Shown one piece after another: positions 7,923-16,088 of a DNA stretch of 64,000 bases. The translations under genes and the position numbers were made by a program. The stretch is taken from assembly GCA_001626765.1 (NCBI GenBank), contig LUOO01000003.1, positions 1-64,000 of the forward strand. The letters run 5' to 3'. The first letter of the stretch is position 1. Each line of letters begins with the position of its first letter. Source of the DNA: Maritimibacter sp. REDSEA-S28_B5. Lineage in GTDB: Bacteria > Pseudomonadota > Alphaproteobacteria > Rhodobacterales > Rhodobacteraceae. The notes beneath the pieces are model-generated. The model did not search any database and was not told the DNA's origin. It saw nothing but the letters and a program-made list of their open reading frames with translations.

Positions 7923-9953
7923 GGGTCGCTGGTGCCCAGGCGTGGGGCGTTTTTCCTGACGAGTGATTTCGCGGACGATGTCGACGGCACCGAGCACAAG
8001 CGACAGGCGGTTCGGCGCGGCGAGGTAAAGCGTTTCCCAGCGCGGGCCGAAGGCGGTCTTGAACTGGCGCAGGCCCTCGGCCCCGGTCGCGTTGTCGAGC
8101 TGTCGGCGCAGGTATCGAAAGAGCGACAGCTCGCCCGGTGCCACGCCGAAGGGGACGGAAGCGAGCGAAAAGCGCGCGAGTCCCGCGTCGCCCGCAGCGC
8201 GGATCGCTGCATCGACGAGGCGATAGGTCATCCCGTCCGGGGCACCGTCGTCCTGACGCATGAGGTCGAGCGTCGCCTCGTGCCGGTTCATGTGGCAGGT
8301 CACGAAGCCGCGTAGCCGACCGTGGGCATCATGGGCGAGGATAATCAGCGCGTGGCGCAGTGTTCCCGGGTCCCAGACCCCCATGGAGAAACCGCGCTCG
8401 CCGCCGCGTGCGGCGCGCCAGCGGTCGGCGAGATCTTCCATGTCGGACAGGGGAAGCGGCGCGGGGTCGCCCGGATAAATGGTGGTAAGGACCAGTCCGG
8501 CCCCCTCGGCCTTGCGCAGCTTGCGGCGCAGGTTGCGTCGGTCCGCGCCGGCATCGGAAAAAACGCGCGGATCAACCCAGCCCTCGCGCGCGATGGGCAG
8601 CACCTGCCATCCGGCGCGGCGGGCCCGTGTGGCGAACCGGGCGCCGCACTTGTAGACGACGGGCACGGCCAGGGTGAGTGCGGCGCGGTCGGTCAGGCCT
8701 GCAAGCACCTCCTCGCCGCTGTCGCGGGCAAGCGGGTCGCCCAGCAGGATGAGGCTTTGGCCGGATCGGGCGACAAGGGCGGCGGGCCAGTTGCGCAGAT
8801 TCGACAGGAGATGGAAGCGTCCATGGCGCAGAAGTGCGGCCTCGGCGCGGGGGGCGGTGTCGAGCGCCGCCTCGATCTTGAGCGGGAGGTGGTTCGGATC
8901 GACGCGATTCAAATCGGCGCGCGCAACCTCGGGCAGGGGCGGGCGCGTCGGCGGGCGCGCGAGGAGGAGCGCGCCGATCACAGCGGGGGCGGCGTAGTAG
9001 ACGGCGCGGTAGGCGAGGACGGCGGCCAGAAGCGGTTCGGCAGGCGCATCGGGCAGGAGCGCGAGGAGCGCGACCTCGAAAGGGCCGACGCCGCCGGGCG
9101 TCGTCAGGACCAGCCCCGCGCCCAATGCGAGGAGATAGGCGGTCAGCAGGGTCGGGAAGGGAATCGAAAGCCCCTCGGGCAGCATGGCCCAGAGCACGGC
9201 GCTGGCCGCGACGGTGTCGATGGTCGTGAAGATGAGTATGAGGGCCATTGCCTTGAGCGGCGGCAGAGTCAAGCGGGCAAGCGCCCCGGGCCGCCAGACC
9301 GAGAGGACCACGAGCATGAAGGCAACGGCTATCACAAGCGCGGCGGCAAGCCGGGCATGGGGCAAGGCAGCGCCCAACATGATCACGGCGGCGGCGGTGA
9401 CCACTACCCAAGCGCTCAGAAACGAGAAGGACACGATGATCGAAATGCGGGTGGCGTCGATCAGCCCCAGTCCAGGCAGCATCCGCCAGCGCACGAAGGT
9501 GCCGGTGATTGCCCCAAGTCCCACGGTCTGACCGATTGCGATGGCGGTCATGCCGGTGCGCGCGGCCCGGCGCGGGTCGGTGTCGCGCCCCACAAGCCGG
9601 TGGACGACCACGTCGTAGCGCCCGAGGGACCAGAAGCTGATCGCGGTCAGGGCAGCGCCCGCGATCCATTGTCCGGGGCCAACGGTGACGAGGGCACTGC
9701 GGATATGGCCGAAATCGAGGTCGGCGACCCGGTCGCGCAGGAGGACCGCAAAGACGAGAATGACGCCGAGTGCCGGAAGTTGGCGAACGAGGAGCCGCGG
9801 GGCACTGACGGCGAGACCGGCCCGCGACGCGGTCGCACTTATGCCCGGCCCGTTCGCGCTTTCCCTGCGTGCGTCGCTGCCCGCAGGTCGCCCGCCAGCC
9901 GTCCGCGCGAGCAGTCCCGGTAGAGGGCCCGCACCCTGGTATTTCGTCTTCAT
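7920..9953 (-). CDS. mprF: MprF-like flippase/synthase (DUF2156)
   Basis: A 677-residue membrane protein with the two-part MprF architecture. The N-terminal half (about 55-350) has many transmembrane helices of the LPG synthase TM type, and the C-terminal half (about 380-665) is a soluble DUF2156 / GNAT-like aminoacyl- or acyl-transferase domain. MprF proteins add lysine or alanine to phosphatidylglycerol and flip it to the outer leaflet, lowering surface charge. In some proteobacteria the DUF2156 part makes other aminolipids, so the substrate is uncertain. The first 50 residues are poorly conserved-looking and a later start is possible. It lies 78 bases upstream of bmt on the same strand. 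Confidence 0.82.
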   Translation of the reverse strand: MKTKYQGAGPLPGLLARTAGGRPAGSDARRESANGPGISATASRAGLAVSAPRLLVRQLPALGVILVFAVLLRDRVADLDFGHIRSALVTVGPGQWIAGAALTAISFWSLGRYDVVVHRLVGRDTDPRRAARTGMTAIAIGQTVGLGAITGTFVRWRMLPGLGLIDATRISIIVSFSFLSAWVVVTAAAVIMLGAALPHARLAAALVIAVAFMLVVLSVWRPGALARLTLPPLKAMALILIFTTIDTVAASAVLWAMLPEGLSIPFPTLLTAYLLALGAGLVLTTPGGVGPFEVALLALLPDAPAEPLLAAVLAYRAVYYAAPAVIGALLLARPPTRPPLPEVARADLNRVDPNHLPLKIEAALDTAPRAEAALLRHGRFHLLSNLRNWPAALVARSGQSLILLGDPLARDSGEEVLAGLTDRAALTLAVPVVYKCGARFATRARRAGWQVLPIAREGWVDPRVFSDAGADRRNLRRKLRKAEGAGLVLTTIYPGDPAPLPLSDMEDLADRWRAARGGERGFSMGVWDPGTLRHALIILAHDAHGRLRGFVTCHMNRHEATLDLMRQDDGAPDGMTYRLVDAAIRAAGDAGLARFSLASVPFGVAPGELSLFRYLRRQLDNATGAEGLRQFKTAFGPRWETLYLAAPNRLSLVLGAVDIVREITRQEKRPTPGHQRP

Positions 9954-10071
9954 GTTCCCCGAACCTTTTCCGCGCCACCCGTCGTCGCCGGTGCCAGCCT
10001 AGCGTTCCGCCTGCTAAGGCCGGGTTAACGGGTGAAGGCGGGGAAATTCGGGCCGCGGACCGGGTTTGGAC

Positions 10072-10854
10072 CTAGGCGGTCAAGGCCGGTTCGTCCTCGA
10101 GAAACATCATGAAGTCGCAGATGAACGGCGAGATACGCTCGGGCTGTTCGTCATGCATCGCGTGGGTCGAATATGGGATGATGCCCAGATGGGCGTCGGG
10201 AATCGATCGGGCGAGGTCGATCGTCTCGTCCACGCTGACGAGGTGGTCGTGTTCGCCGCCAAGGATGAGCGAGGGGCATTTGATCCGCGAGGTTCGGTCG
10301 CCGGGGTAGGCGCCGGGCGTTTCATCGCACCACATGCAGACAAGTTCCTCGAGGAGCCGGTCCATGTCGGGCTCGGGATTGAGCGCCTCGTAGGTCCTGA
10401 CGCCCTCGGGGGCCTGCGCGCGCCAGCTGGTGGGGGTCAGGGCGCAGAGCTCGTCGCGCACCTTTCTCGTCGGCACGTAGCGGTGTGCGCCGATGGTCAC
10501 GATGCCTGCGATGTCTGTCTGGCGTCGTGCGGCCACTTCGAGCGCCGCGACGCCACCGTCCGAGTGACCGATCAACGCCGGGCGTCGCAGGTTCAACGCC
10601 TGGATCACCGCTTCGACATCGTCGGCGAGGCGTGCGTAGCTCTGGGCATGGCCGCCGCGCGTGGAGGCACCATGGGAGCGGGAATCGAGATGGACGCAAT
10701 TGAAGTCCGAGAAATCCGACATGAGGGGTTCGAAGTCGGCGAGCGACCCGCCGCCGCCGTGCAGAAACAGCATGGTGCGGCCTTCGGGATTCCCCGAGGT
10801 CTGGACGTGCAGCTGCGCGCCCGCGATGGATATCTTGCGTCCTTTAGTGTGCAT
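10072..10854 (-). CDS. Alpha/beta hydrolase
   Basis: A 260-residue alpha/beta hydrolase. The oxyanion segment is HGGGGS at about 32-37 and the nucleophile elbow is GHSDGG with Ser in the centre. A charge-relay Asp lies in LILGGEHDHLV and the late His in YSTHAMHDEQ. No signal peptide is evident. The substrate is unknown; short-chain ester or lactone hydrolysis is typical of the group. It stands alone between the mprF-like gene and the zeta-subunit gene. Confidence 0.85.
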   Translation of the reverse strand: MHTKGRKISIAGAQLHVQTSGNPEGRTMLFLHGGGGSLADFEPLMSDFSDFNCVHLDSRSHGASTRGGHAQSYARLADDVEAVIQALNLRRPALIGHSDGGVAALEVAARRQTDIAGIVTIGAHRYVPTRKVRDELCALTPTSWRAQAPEGVRTYEALNPEPDMDRLLEELVCMWCDETPGAYPGDRTSRIKCPSLILGGEHDHLVSVDETIDLARSIPDAHLGIIPYSTHAMHDEQPERISPFICDFMMFLEDEPALTA

Positions 10855-10934
10855 GGCATTACCTGTGTATGGTTGCCCGGCACTAACTCGGAAATCCGCG
10901 CTAAGGTTTCAATTTTCTCCAGGTCCCGACAGGA

Positions 10935-10961
10935 AAAGGGCGCGCGGTTTCCCGCACGCCC
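10935..10961 (-). terminator. Rho-independent terminator after zeta-subunit gene
   Basis: On the minus strand GGGCGTGCGG pairs with CCGCGCGCCC across a short A-rich loop and is followed by TTTTCCTG. It lies about 40 bases after the stop of the gene at 11000-11314. Confidence 0.7.
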
Positions 10962-10999
10962 CTGAGATCAAACGATAAACATTTGATCAAATGGCGATG

Positions 11000-11314
11000 T
11001 CAGATTTCGCTCATGAGCTGCGCTTTGGCCTCGGCGAGAAAGGCGACGCGCTGCGCGCGCACTTCGTCGGCAGAACTCTTGTCGCCCAGATCGCCCGCGA
11101 CCTTGCGGATCACGTCGTCGTCGCCGGGTTCCTCGAAGTCGGACTTGATCACCTCGGTGATATAGGCGGCGAGATCGTCGCCGGTCTTGCCCAGAAGCCC
11201 GGCGGCCCAGATCGCGAGAAGCTTGTTGCAGCGGGCTTCCGCCTTGAACTGCATGTCCGCGTCATGGGCGAATTTGTTTTCGAAGGCGTTCTCGCGGTCG
11301 TTGAAGGTGCTCAT
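11000..11314 (-). CDS. F1Fo-ATP synthase zeta subunit (DUF1476)
   Basis: A 104-residue protein of the DUF1476 family, characterised in Paracoccus as the zeta subunit, a natural inhibitor of ATP hydrolysis by the alphaproteobacterial F1Fo-ATP synthase. The N-terminus (FNDRENAFENKFAHD) matches the inhibitory segment, followed by a four-helix body with KLLAIWAAGLLG and the DVIRKVAGDL motif. Length is as in the family. It is transcribed alone and ends in a clear terminator. Confidence 0.92.
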   Translation of the reverse strand: MSTFNDRENAFENKFAHDADMQFKAEARCNKLLAIWAAGLLGKTGDDLAAYITEVIKSDFEEPGDDDVIRKVAGDLGDKSSADEVRAQRVAFLAEAKAQLMSEI

Positions 11315-11556
11315 GGTCTCGTCCCTTTGGCCGGTGGTTGGCGGTCGGGTCCGATATGCCCCCTCGGCGACGCTGCCGCAAGTCCCCAGAGGTCGGTTGC
11401 GCGGCAGAATACGGACCCGTTGAAAGGCACTCGCCCCCGAAAAAAGCCGGGTGCCGGGTCCATATTTGGCTTGTTAACCGTTTTTTCCATCCTTTTGCCA
11501 CATTTGGATCGTTGTGTCGCGGCATGGAGCGTAAAGAGGCGAAGAGGTGAGAGCGA

Positions 11557-12054
11557 ATGGGTTTTCTTAGCAATTTCGGGCAGAATGACGTTCAGCAGGG
11601 TGGAGCGGGGCAGGCTGGCGCCAAGCCGGGCGAAAACAACATGGTCCGCACCGAAACCCTGAGGGCAATCCTGACCATGCCCGTTGCCATCGCTGCACCG
11701 GACGGCGCGCTGGACCAGGCCACGGGCGCGGTGCTGTCCAGAGTTCTGTTGTCCGTGCCGCTCTTGCGCGCCTTTGGCGCGGACGAGATGAAGGACCTGA
11801 CCGACGAAATTCTGGCCGAGATCGCCGAGCGCGGCGCCGACAAGGTGATGCGCGCCGGTGTGTCCGTCATGACGATGGCGGAGCGGCGCCTTGCGCTGCG
11901 GCTCGCCATGGAAATGTCTCGGGACAACCCCGTGTTCCAGATTGGCGACGTGCTTTTCCTTGTCGAAATGCAGTGCGCCATGGGTATCCGGGAGGATGAA
12001 TTCTCGCTGCTCGCCGATGCGCAGGGGCTTTTTGGCACCCAGTCGGCCGCCTGA
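11557..12054 (+). CDS. TerB-like helical protein
   Basis: A 165-residue soluble, helical protein. The first 28 residues are Gly/Gln-rich and probably disordered. The rest reads like a TerB-type helical domain: a MTMAERRLALRLAMEM helix, then DVLFLVEMQCAMGI and a final EDEFSLLADAQ helix. TerB-like domains occur in stress and tellurite-related proteins, but this family has no assigned activity. It has its own promoter region and is not clearly in an operon; purC starts 147 bases downstream. Confidence 0.65.
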   Translation: MGFLSNFGQNDVQQGGAGQAGAKPGENNMVRTETLRAILTMPVAIAAPDGALDQATGAVLSRVLLSVPLLRAFGADEMKDLTDEILAEIAERGADKVMRAGVSVMTMAERRLALRLAMEMSRDNPVFQIGDVLFLVEMQCAMGIREDEFSLLADAQGLFGTQSAA

Positions 12055-12200
12055 CAACCCCCAACACGGACTGCGCGTATCCTTGGCAGCGGCGCCGAGG
12101 CTGATATTCCCGGCCTTGCCCCGCTTGCCCCTCTGCCCACCTTGGTCTAAGAGGGCGCGGACAACCGTGCGGAGGGTTCGCGCGGCAAGGAGACTTTCCC

Positions 12201-12965
12201 ATGGCGCGTCGCAAGAAGATCTACGAGGGCAAGGCGAAGATTCTGTATGAAGGCCCCGAGCCGGGCACGCTCGTGCAGTATTTCAAGGACGACGCCACGG
12301 CCTTCAACGCCGAGAAGAAAGCGACGATCGAGGGCAAGGGGGTTCTGAACAACCGCCTGTCCGAGTTCTTCATGACCGGCCTCGCCTCCATCGGCGTTCC
12401 GACCCACTTCATCAAGCGCCTCAACATGCGCGAGCAACTGATCCGGCAGGTCGAGATCATTCCGCTCGAGGTCATCGTGCGCAACTTTGCGGCCGGGTCC
12501 ATGGCCAAGCGGCTGGGTCTGGAAGAGGGCACGCCGCTGCCCCGTCCCATCATCGAGTTTTCCTACAAGGACGACGCGCTCGGCGACCCGCTGGTGCCCG
12601 AGGAATACATCATCGCTTTCGGCTGGGCCTCGCAGCAGGACCTCGACGATATCGTGGCGCTTGCGCTGCGGGTCAATGACTTCATGTCGGGCGTGATGCA
12701 CGGGGTCGGGATCAAGCTCGTCGACTTCAAGATCGAGATCGGGCGCATCTGGGAAGGCGATTACATGCGGCTCATCGTGGCCGACGAGATCAGCCCGGAC
12801 AGCTGCCGTCTGTGGGATATCGAAACCGGCGCGCATCTGGACAAGGACGTGTTCCGCCGTGACCTTGGCTCGCTTACCGATGCCTATACAGAGGTGGCCA
12901 AGCGTCTGGGCGTGATGCCGACGAATGTGACCCATACCGGCGCGAAGCCGAAGCTGATCAATTAA
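12201..12965 (+). CDS. purC: SAICAR synthetase
   Basis: PurC condenses CAIR with aspartate, using ATP, to give SAICAR in purine synthesis. The 254-residue product has the N-terminal lysine-rich nucleotide loop ([16 protein letters not shown]), the signature [17 protein letters not shown] at about 94-110 and the aspartate-site region DFKIEIGR. Length is typical. It is followed after 10 bases by purS with a good ribosome-binding site (AGGAG), so the two form an operon. Confidence 0.97.
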   Translation: MARRKKIYEGKAKILYEGPEPGTLVQYFKDDATAFNAEKKATIEGKGVLNNRLSEFFMTGLASIGVPTHFIKRLNMREQLIRQVEIIPLEVIVRNFAAGSMAKRLGLEEGTPLPRPIIEFSYKDDALGDPLVPEEYIIAFGWASQQDLDDIVALALRVNDFMSGVMHGVGIKLVDFKIEIGRIWEGDYMRLIVADEISPDSCRLWDIETGAHLDKDVFRRDLGSLTDAYTEVAKRLGVMPTNVTHTGAKPKLIN

Positions 12966-12975
12966 GGAGCGGTCG

Positions 12976-13203
12976 ATGAAGGTGCGTGTGGACGTGATGC
13001 TGAAGAACGGCGTGCTGGACCCGCAGGGCGAAGCGGTGCGCCATGCGCTGGGGTCGCTGGGCTTTGACGGCGTCTCGGGCGTGCGTCAGGGCAAGGTGAT
13101 CGAGCTTGACGTGGCAGAGGGCACCGACGAGGCGACGATCAAGGACATGTGCGAAAAGCTGCTCGCCAACACCGTGATCGAGAGCTATCAGGTCCACATG
13201 TAA
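12976..13203 (+). CDS. purS: FGAM synthase subunit PurS
   Basis: PurS is the 75-residue structural subunit of the three-part FGAM synthase (PurS, PurQ, PurL). It bridges the glutaminase PurQ and the synthetase PurL and helps channel ammonia. Family signatures are VMLKNGVLDPQGEAVRHAL near the start and MCEKLLANTVIESYQV at the end. It overlaps no gene and sits 10 bases behind purC. Its partner purQ is not adjacent but lies at 15384, separated by a hydrolase and an opposite-strand kinase. Confidence 0.96.
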   Translation: MKVRVDVMLKNGVLDPQGEAVRHALGSLGFDGVSGVRQGKVIELDVAEGTDEATIKDMCEKLLANTVIESYQVHM

Positions 13204-13219
13204 GGCCGGAGGCGGCGCG

Positions 13220-14074
13220 GTGTCACGGTTCCCCGAAGGACGGACGCTGGCGAGCGCGACCGGACCTGCGGTCATCCACGAGACGAAAGGCAGGGGCGGT
13301 GTCCCTGCTTTTTTGCTTCATGGGGGCGGGCTCGACCGCGCGGCGCTGTCGTGGCGCCATTTTCTACCGGAGCTCGCGCAATCGCATGACGTGATCGCGA
13401 CGAACTGGCCGGGATATGGCGGCAGCGCCGGCTTCGGGCGCGCCTACACGATCCCCGATCTGGGCCGGTGGCTGGTCGACCTGATGGACCGGCTGGACGT
13501 CGCGCGGGCGGATTTGGTCGGCGTGTCGATGGGCGGCGGTGCGGCCCTGTGGATGGCGGTGCATCACCCGGAGCGTGTCAGACGGCTGGTGCCGGTGTCG
13601 GCCTATGGTCTGGCCGCCCGCGCGCAGTGGCATCTGACCTCCTGGGCGGCGGTGAACCTGCTGCTGACGAAGGTCACGTTCGCGATGCTGGCGCGCTATC
13701 CCGGGCTTCTGAAACCGTCGCTGCGGTCGATCTTTGCCGATCCCGCGCGGCTGACGGACGAGGTCGTCGCGGATGTGCGCGCGGCGCTGGACAGCCTGAC
13801 CGATCAGAGCGCCTTCGTGGGGTTTCAACGGGGCGAGTTGACGCCACGCCGGTTGCGTACGGTCTTTGGGCCGGATGCGCTCGCCACGATCGGCGCGCCG
13901 ACGCTGTTGGTGCACGGGCAGGCGGACGGGCTGGTGCCGGTGCAGGCGGCGCGCATGGCGCGGGGGCATATCCCGGGAGCGCGGCTCGAGGTGCTCGATA
14001 CGGGGCATTGGCCGATGCGCGAGGCGCCGGAGACATTCAACCCTCTGGTCGCGGAGTTTCTGCGCGCGGGCTAA
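13220..14074 (+). CDS. Alpha/beta hydrolase
   Basis: A 284-residue alpha/beta hydrolase starting at a GTG 16 bases after purS. The oxyanion region is LLHGGGLD, the nucleophile elbow is GVSMGGG with the Ser in the centre, and the C-terminal catalytic His lies in LDTGHWPMREAP, which is the usual hydrolase/lipase ending. An upstream Asp appears in VHGQADGLVP. A lid region lies between about 135 and 205. Substrate unknown. It probably rides on the purC-purS transcript and converges with the kinase gene, overlapping its end by four bases. Confidence 0.85.
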   Translation: MSRFPEGRTLASATGPAVIHETKGRGGVPAFLLHGGGLDRAALSWRHFLPELAQSHDVIATNWPGYGGSAGFGRAYTIPDLGRWLVDLMDRLDVARADLVGVSMGGGAALWMAVHHPERVRRLVPVSAYGLAARAQWHLTSWAAVNLLLTKVTFAMLARYPGLLKPSLRSIFADPARLTDEVVADVRAALDSLTDQSAFVGFQRGELTPRRLRTVFGPDALATIGAPTLLVHGQADGLVPVQAARMARGHIPGARLEVLDTGHWPMREAPETFNPLVAEFLRAG

Positions 14075-15177
14075 CGGGTGAGCGGGATGTGAAGTCGGGC
14101 GGCGGTGCCGCGCGTGTCGAGGAGCGGCTCCCACGACCCGCCGAGCTGGGCGACCGAGGCCTCGATCACCGCAAGCCCGATGCCCGTGGTATGGGACACC
14201 GCGCCCATGCCGATGCCGTCGTCGCTCATTTCCAGCACCAGCTTCTCGTCGTCGCCGTCGCGCATGAGCTGACCGTCGAAACGGATCGCGCCACCGATGC
14301 CTTCGGGAAAGGCGTGCTTGATCGAGTTCGACGCAAATTCGTTCAGGATAACCCCGACGGCGCTGGCCTGTTCCGGCGTCACCATGACCCGGTCGCAGGT
14401 CGCGGTGATATCGACATTGCCGGGGCCGGCGCCTTCGAGGATCTTGCCGACTTTCTCGACAAAGGCACCGAGGTTCATCTCGCGGCTGGCCGAGGTCTTG
14501 TAGAGCTGTTCGTGCAGCGCCGCGACCATCTCGATGCGCGATTGCACCTGGGTCAGCGCCGCGCGGACCTCGTCGCTTTTCGTCTTGCGCGCCTGGATGC
14601 GGGTCAGGGCCGAGATCGACTGGAGCGAGTTCTTGACCCTGTGATCCACTTCGCGCTTGAGCATTTCTTCCTGCGCGAGGGCGTGTTTCAGCTCCATCTG
14701 TGCGACGACCTGCCGGGCCATCACGCGCAGGGTCTCGCGCTGCATCGCGGTGAGCTGGCGCGGGACCACATCGATGGCGCAGAGCGCACCCATGACTTCG
14801 CCGGTCGAGAGCGTCAGGGGCGCACCGGCGTAGAAGCGGATGCCGTCCTGTTTCGCCACCAGCGGATTGTGTTTCGTGCGCGGGTCCTGCGTCAGGTCCA
14901 TGATTTCGATCAGGTCGCCTTCGAGCACCACATAGGCACAGACCGAGCGTTGCAGGTCGGTCTCGGGTTCGTCAAATCCGGTGCGAGCCTTGAACCACTG
15001 GCGGTCATTGTCCACGAGCGACACAAGGGACGTTGGCACTTCGCACATCCGTGCGACAAAATCGGTTATTTCGTCGAAGCCGGGTTCCGGTTCGGAATCG
15101 AGGATGCACAGAGATCTGAGGCGGTCGAGCCTGGAATCGTTCCCAGACGGGGTCGGCGGCAGCGGCGGGGTCGTCAT
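14071..15177 (-). CDS. GAF-domain sensor histidine kinase (HWE/HisKA_2)
   Basis: A 368-residue soluble sensor kinase. An N-terminal GAF domain covers about 25-165 (LVSLVDNDRQWFKAR and FYAGAPLTL are typical). The dimerisation and phospho-acceptor segment is REVDHRVKNSLQS with His179, the HisKA_2/HWE form. The ATP-binding domain follows, with an N-box (NEFASNSIKHAF) and a G-box (DDGIGMG). No transmembrane segment is seen, so the input should be cytosolic; related kinases in alphaproteobacteria respond to light or general stress. No response regulator gene is adjacent. Confidence 0.9.
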   Translation of the reverse strand: MTTPPLPPTPSGNDSRLDRLRSLCILDSEPEPGFDEITDFVARMCEVPTSLVSLVDNDRQWFKARTGFDEPETDLQRSVCAYVVLEGDLIEIMDLTQDPRTKHNPLVAKQDGIRFYAGAPLTLSTGEVMGALCAIDVVPRQLTAMQRETLRVMARQVVAQMELKHALAQEEMLKREVDHRVKNSLQSISALTRIQARKTKSDEVRAALTQVQSRIEMVAALHEQLYKTSASREMNLGAFVEKVGKILEGAGPGNVDITATCDRVMVTPEQASAVGVILNEFASNSIKHAFPEGIGGAIRFDGQLMRDGDDEKLVLEMSDDGIGMGAVSHTTGIGLAVIEASVAQLGGSWEPLLDTRGTAARLHIPLTR

Positions 15178-15383
15178 GGGTGGTAGGGCATCAATCTGGT
15201 GAGTGGCGTATCGTTAACCGTTCGGTTCACCGGTGGAACAGTATAACTGATACCCTTGCTATGCAATAGGTCGGGGCGGCCGGGTTGTCGCGCGGAACGC
15301 TGCTTCGCTTGCTTGACCCGCCGGAAGCAGCGGACTATCAGCAGGCCATCTTCCGCCATGCCCTCATCCGAACGGAGTGCCCC

Positions 15384-16052
15384 ATGAAAGCTGCCGTCAT
15401 CGTCTTTCCCGGTTCCAACTGCGACCGCGACATGGCCGTCGCCTTTGAACGCGCGGGCGCCGATGTCACCATGGTCTGGCACAAGGACACGGCGCTACCC
15501 GAGGGGCTGGATATCGTGGGCGTTCCGGGCGGATTTTCTTTCGGCGACTACCTGCGCTGCGGGGCCATCGCGGCGAAATCGCCGATCTCGGCCTCGCTCG
15601 TGCGTCATGCTGAACGCGGCGGCTACGTGCTGGGGGTCTGCAACGGCTTTCAGGTGCTGACGGAAACCGGCCTTCTGCCCGGGGCGCTGATGCGCAACGC
15701 GAACCTGAAGTTCATCTGCCGGCCCGTGGATCTGAAGGTCGAAACCTCGGCTTCGGATTTCACCTCGGGCTACAATGCGGGCGACGTGATTTCCGTGCCG
15801 GTGGCGCACCACGACGGGAATTACACCATCGACGAGGACGGTCTGGCAAAGCTGCGTGGCGAGGACCGGGTGGCGTTCACCTATGCGGCGAACCCCAACG
15901 GCTCGGTCGGCGACATTGCCGGCGTTCTGTCCGAGAACCGCCGGGTGCTGGGCATGATGCCGCATCCCGAACGCGCGGTGGACGCGATGCATGGTGGCAC
16001 CGACGGGGTGGCGATGTTCCGCTCGCTCGCTCAAGGCCTCGTCACGGCCTGA
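15384..16052 (+). CDS. purQ: FGAM synthase glutaminase subunit PurQ
   Basis: PurQ hydrolyses glutamine and feeds ammonia to PurL in the FGAM synthase complex. The 222-residue class I glutamine amidotransferase starts at 15384 ([16 protein letters not shown]), with CGGAG upstream. An earlier in-frame start at 15285 would add a 33-residue extension foreign to the family. The nucleophile Cys is in GVCNGFQ, and the His-Glu pair is in [10 protein letters not shown] near the C-terminus. A 206-base region free of genes upstream suggests its own promoter. Confidence 0.96.
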   Translation: MKAAVIVFPGSNCDRDMAVAFERAGADVTMVWHKDTALPEGLDIVGVPGGFSFGDYLRCGAIAAKSPISASLVRHAERGGYVLGVCNGFQVLTETGLLPGALMRNANLKFICRPVDLKVETSASDFTSGYNAGDVISVPVAHHDGNYTIDEDGLAKLRGEDRVAFTYAANPNGSVGDIAGVLSENRRVLGMMPHPERAVDAMHGGTDGVAMFRSLAQGLVTA

Positions 16053-16088
16053 CTTGAGCCAGCGCGCCGGGGCGCGTAAAACCTATCC

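Noticed and set aside
8322..9923. 533-codon plus-strand ORF opposite mprF
   Set aside because: Low-complexity Gly/Arg/Glu composition with no domain; the minus strand clearly encodes an MprF-like protein.
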